DNA of 23,048 bases from Collinsella sp. (GTDB lineage Bacteria; Actinomycetota; Coriobacteriia; Coriobacteriales; Coriobacteriaceae): contig JAUMSH010000057.1 of assembly GCA_031292915.1 (NCBI GenBank), forward strand, positions 1 to 23,048. The letters are read 5' to 3'. Shown here piece by piece: positions 22,801 through 23,048 of this stretch; the first letter of the stretch is position 1, and the number at the start of each line of letters is the position of its first letter. The notes beneath the pieces are model-generated. The model did not search any database. It saw only the letters and a program-made list of their open reading frames with translations, and had not been told where the DNA came from. A program made the translations under genes and the position numbers.

Positions 22801-23048
22801 GCCCCTCCGGTCTGGCAATATATCTCCTTGCCGCGCGGCCCGGTGGAACCGGGAACCGGCGCAGGCGTGCACCTTGAGAACCGGATACTGCGAGGATGGA
22901 CACTTCAAGTGTCGCATCCGGGCAGACATCGAACCATTTGAAATGGTCTAACTTGGATTTGTTTTTCGCAAGGCCGCCGAGAGGCGGCCCCGAGAAATTC
23001 CTTTTCCTATACTAAAACCATATGAATCGAACGGAACCGATCAGCGAA
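22801..23048 (+). promoter_or_regulatory. Probable ribosomal RNA operon leader (16S gene outside the window)
   Basis: CACCTTGAGAACCGGATAC (22870-22888) resembles the boxA-like 'TTTGAGAACT' element of actinobacterial rRNA leaders. It is followed by a long folded region: CCGGA and TGCG arms closing over ACACTTCAAGTGT and CGCATCCGG (22881-22920), the hairpin ACCATTTGAAATGGT, and GGCCGCC-GAGA-GGCGGCC (22972-22989). Such stacked processing hairpins are typical before 16S rRNA. No rRNA sequence or 5S is present in the window, so the call is an inference from leader features alone. Confidence 0.45.

Overview
The window reads as a chromosomal segment of a GC-rich Gram-positive actinobacterium. The best guess is a gut Coriobacteriia member such as Collinsella or a close relative. 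This is inferred from high GC, use of GTG starts, paired WYL regulators, an LPxTG surface adhesin and Tat-lipoprotein style; no 16S gene lies in the window to confirm it. Most of the segment is ordinary core genome with short gaps.

Layout: (1) 1-74, minus: the N-terminus of a probable RlmN methyltransferase, cut by the window edge. (2) 160-4013, plus: D-Ala-D-Ala ligase overlapping a DEDDh exonuclease/DinG-type helicase. (3) 4010-5936, minus: two overlapping WYL-domain regulators of the PafB/PafC type, whose stop overlaps the helicase stop. (4) 6135-9572, plus: a giant M28-like membrane protein whose peptidase fold is interrupted by about 680 acidic, low-complexity residues and whose catalytic residues are changed, followed by a small one-helix membrane protein. 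(5) 9639-13070, minus: a 1143-residue sortase-anchored surface protein with an N-terminal thioester (TQXA) domain and about six SpaA/Cna-B repeats. (6) 13368-13442: tRNA-Gly(CCC), then about 320 bases of hairpin-rich repeats carrying copies of the tRNA 3' end. (7) 13867-20842, plus: purB, a TSCPD-domain protein coupled to a Tat lipoprotein, an OmpR-type response regulator and its histidine kinase, purC, and a small two-helix membrane protein. (8) 20932-22212, plus: an M29 aminopeptidase. (9) 22241-22313: tRNA-Lys(TTT), followed by a second hairpin element of the same plan, carrying a copy of the tRNA-Lys 3' end and of its terminator. (10) 22562-23048: non-coding sequence with many hairpins, ending in what looks like a ribosomal RNA operon leader.

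Functional links: ddl is a cell-wall gene. The DinG-like helicase lies beside PafBC-type regulators, which control DNA-damage genes in other actinobacteria. purB and purC are two IMP/AMP pathway genes that flank a two-component system. The surface adhesin would need a sortase encoded elsewhere.

The strongest candidate for something undescribed is the tRNA-linked hairpin element. At two unrelated tRNA genes (Gly and Lys) the same architecture follows the tRNA: a T-arm-like palindrome, then three hairpins (several built on a GCGAAGC core), then an 18-19 base copy of that tRNA's own 3' end finishing in CCA. The copies lie 191 and 179 bases from the originals. This looks like a small mobile or recombination-derived element specific for tRNA 3' ends. 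The second candidate is the M28-like protein with a remodelled active site and a huge insert.
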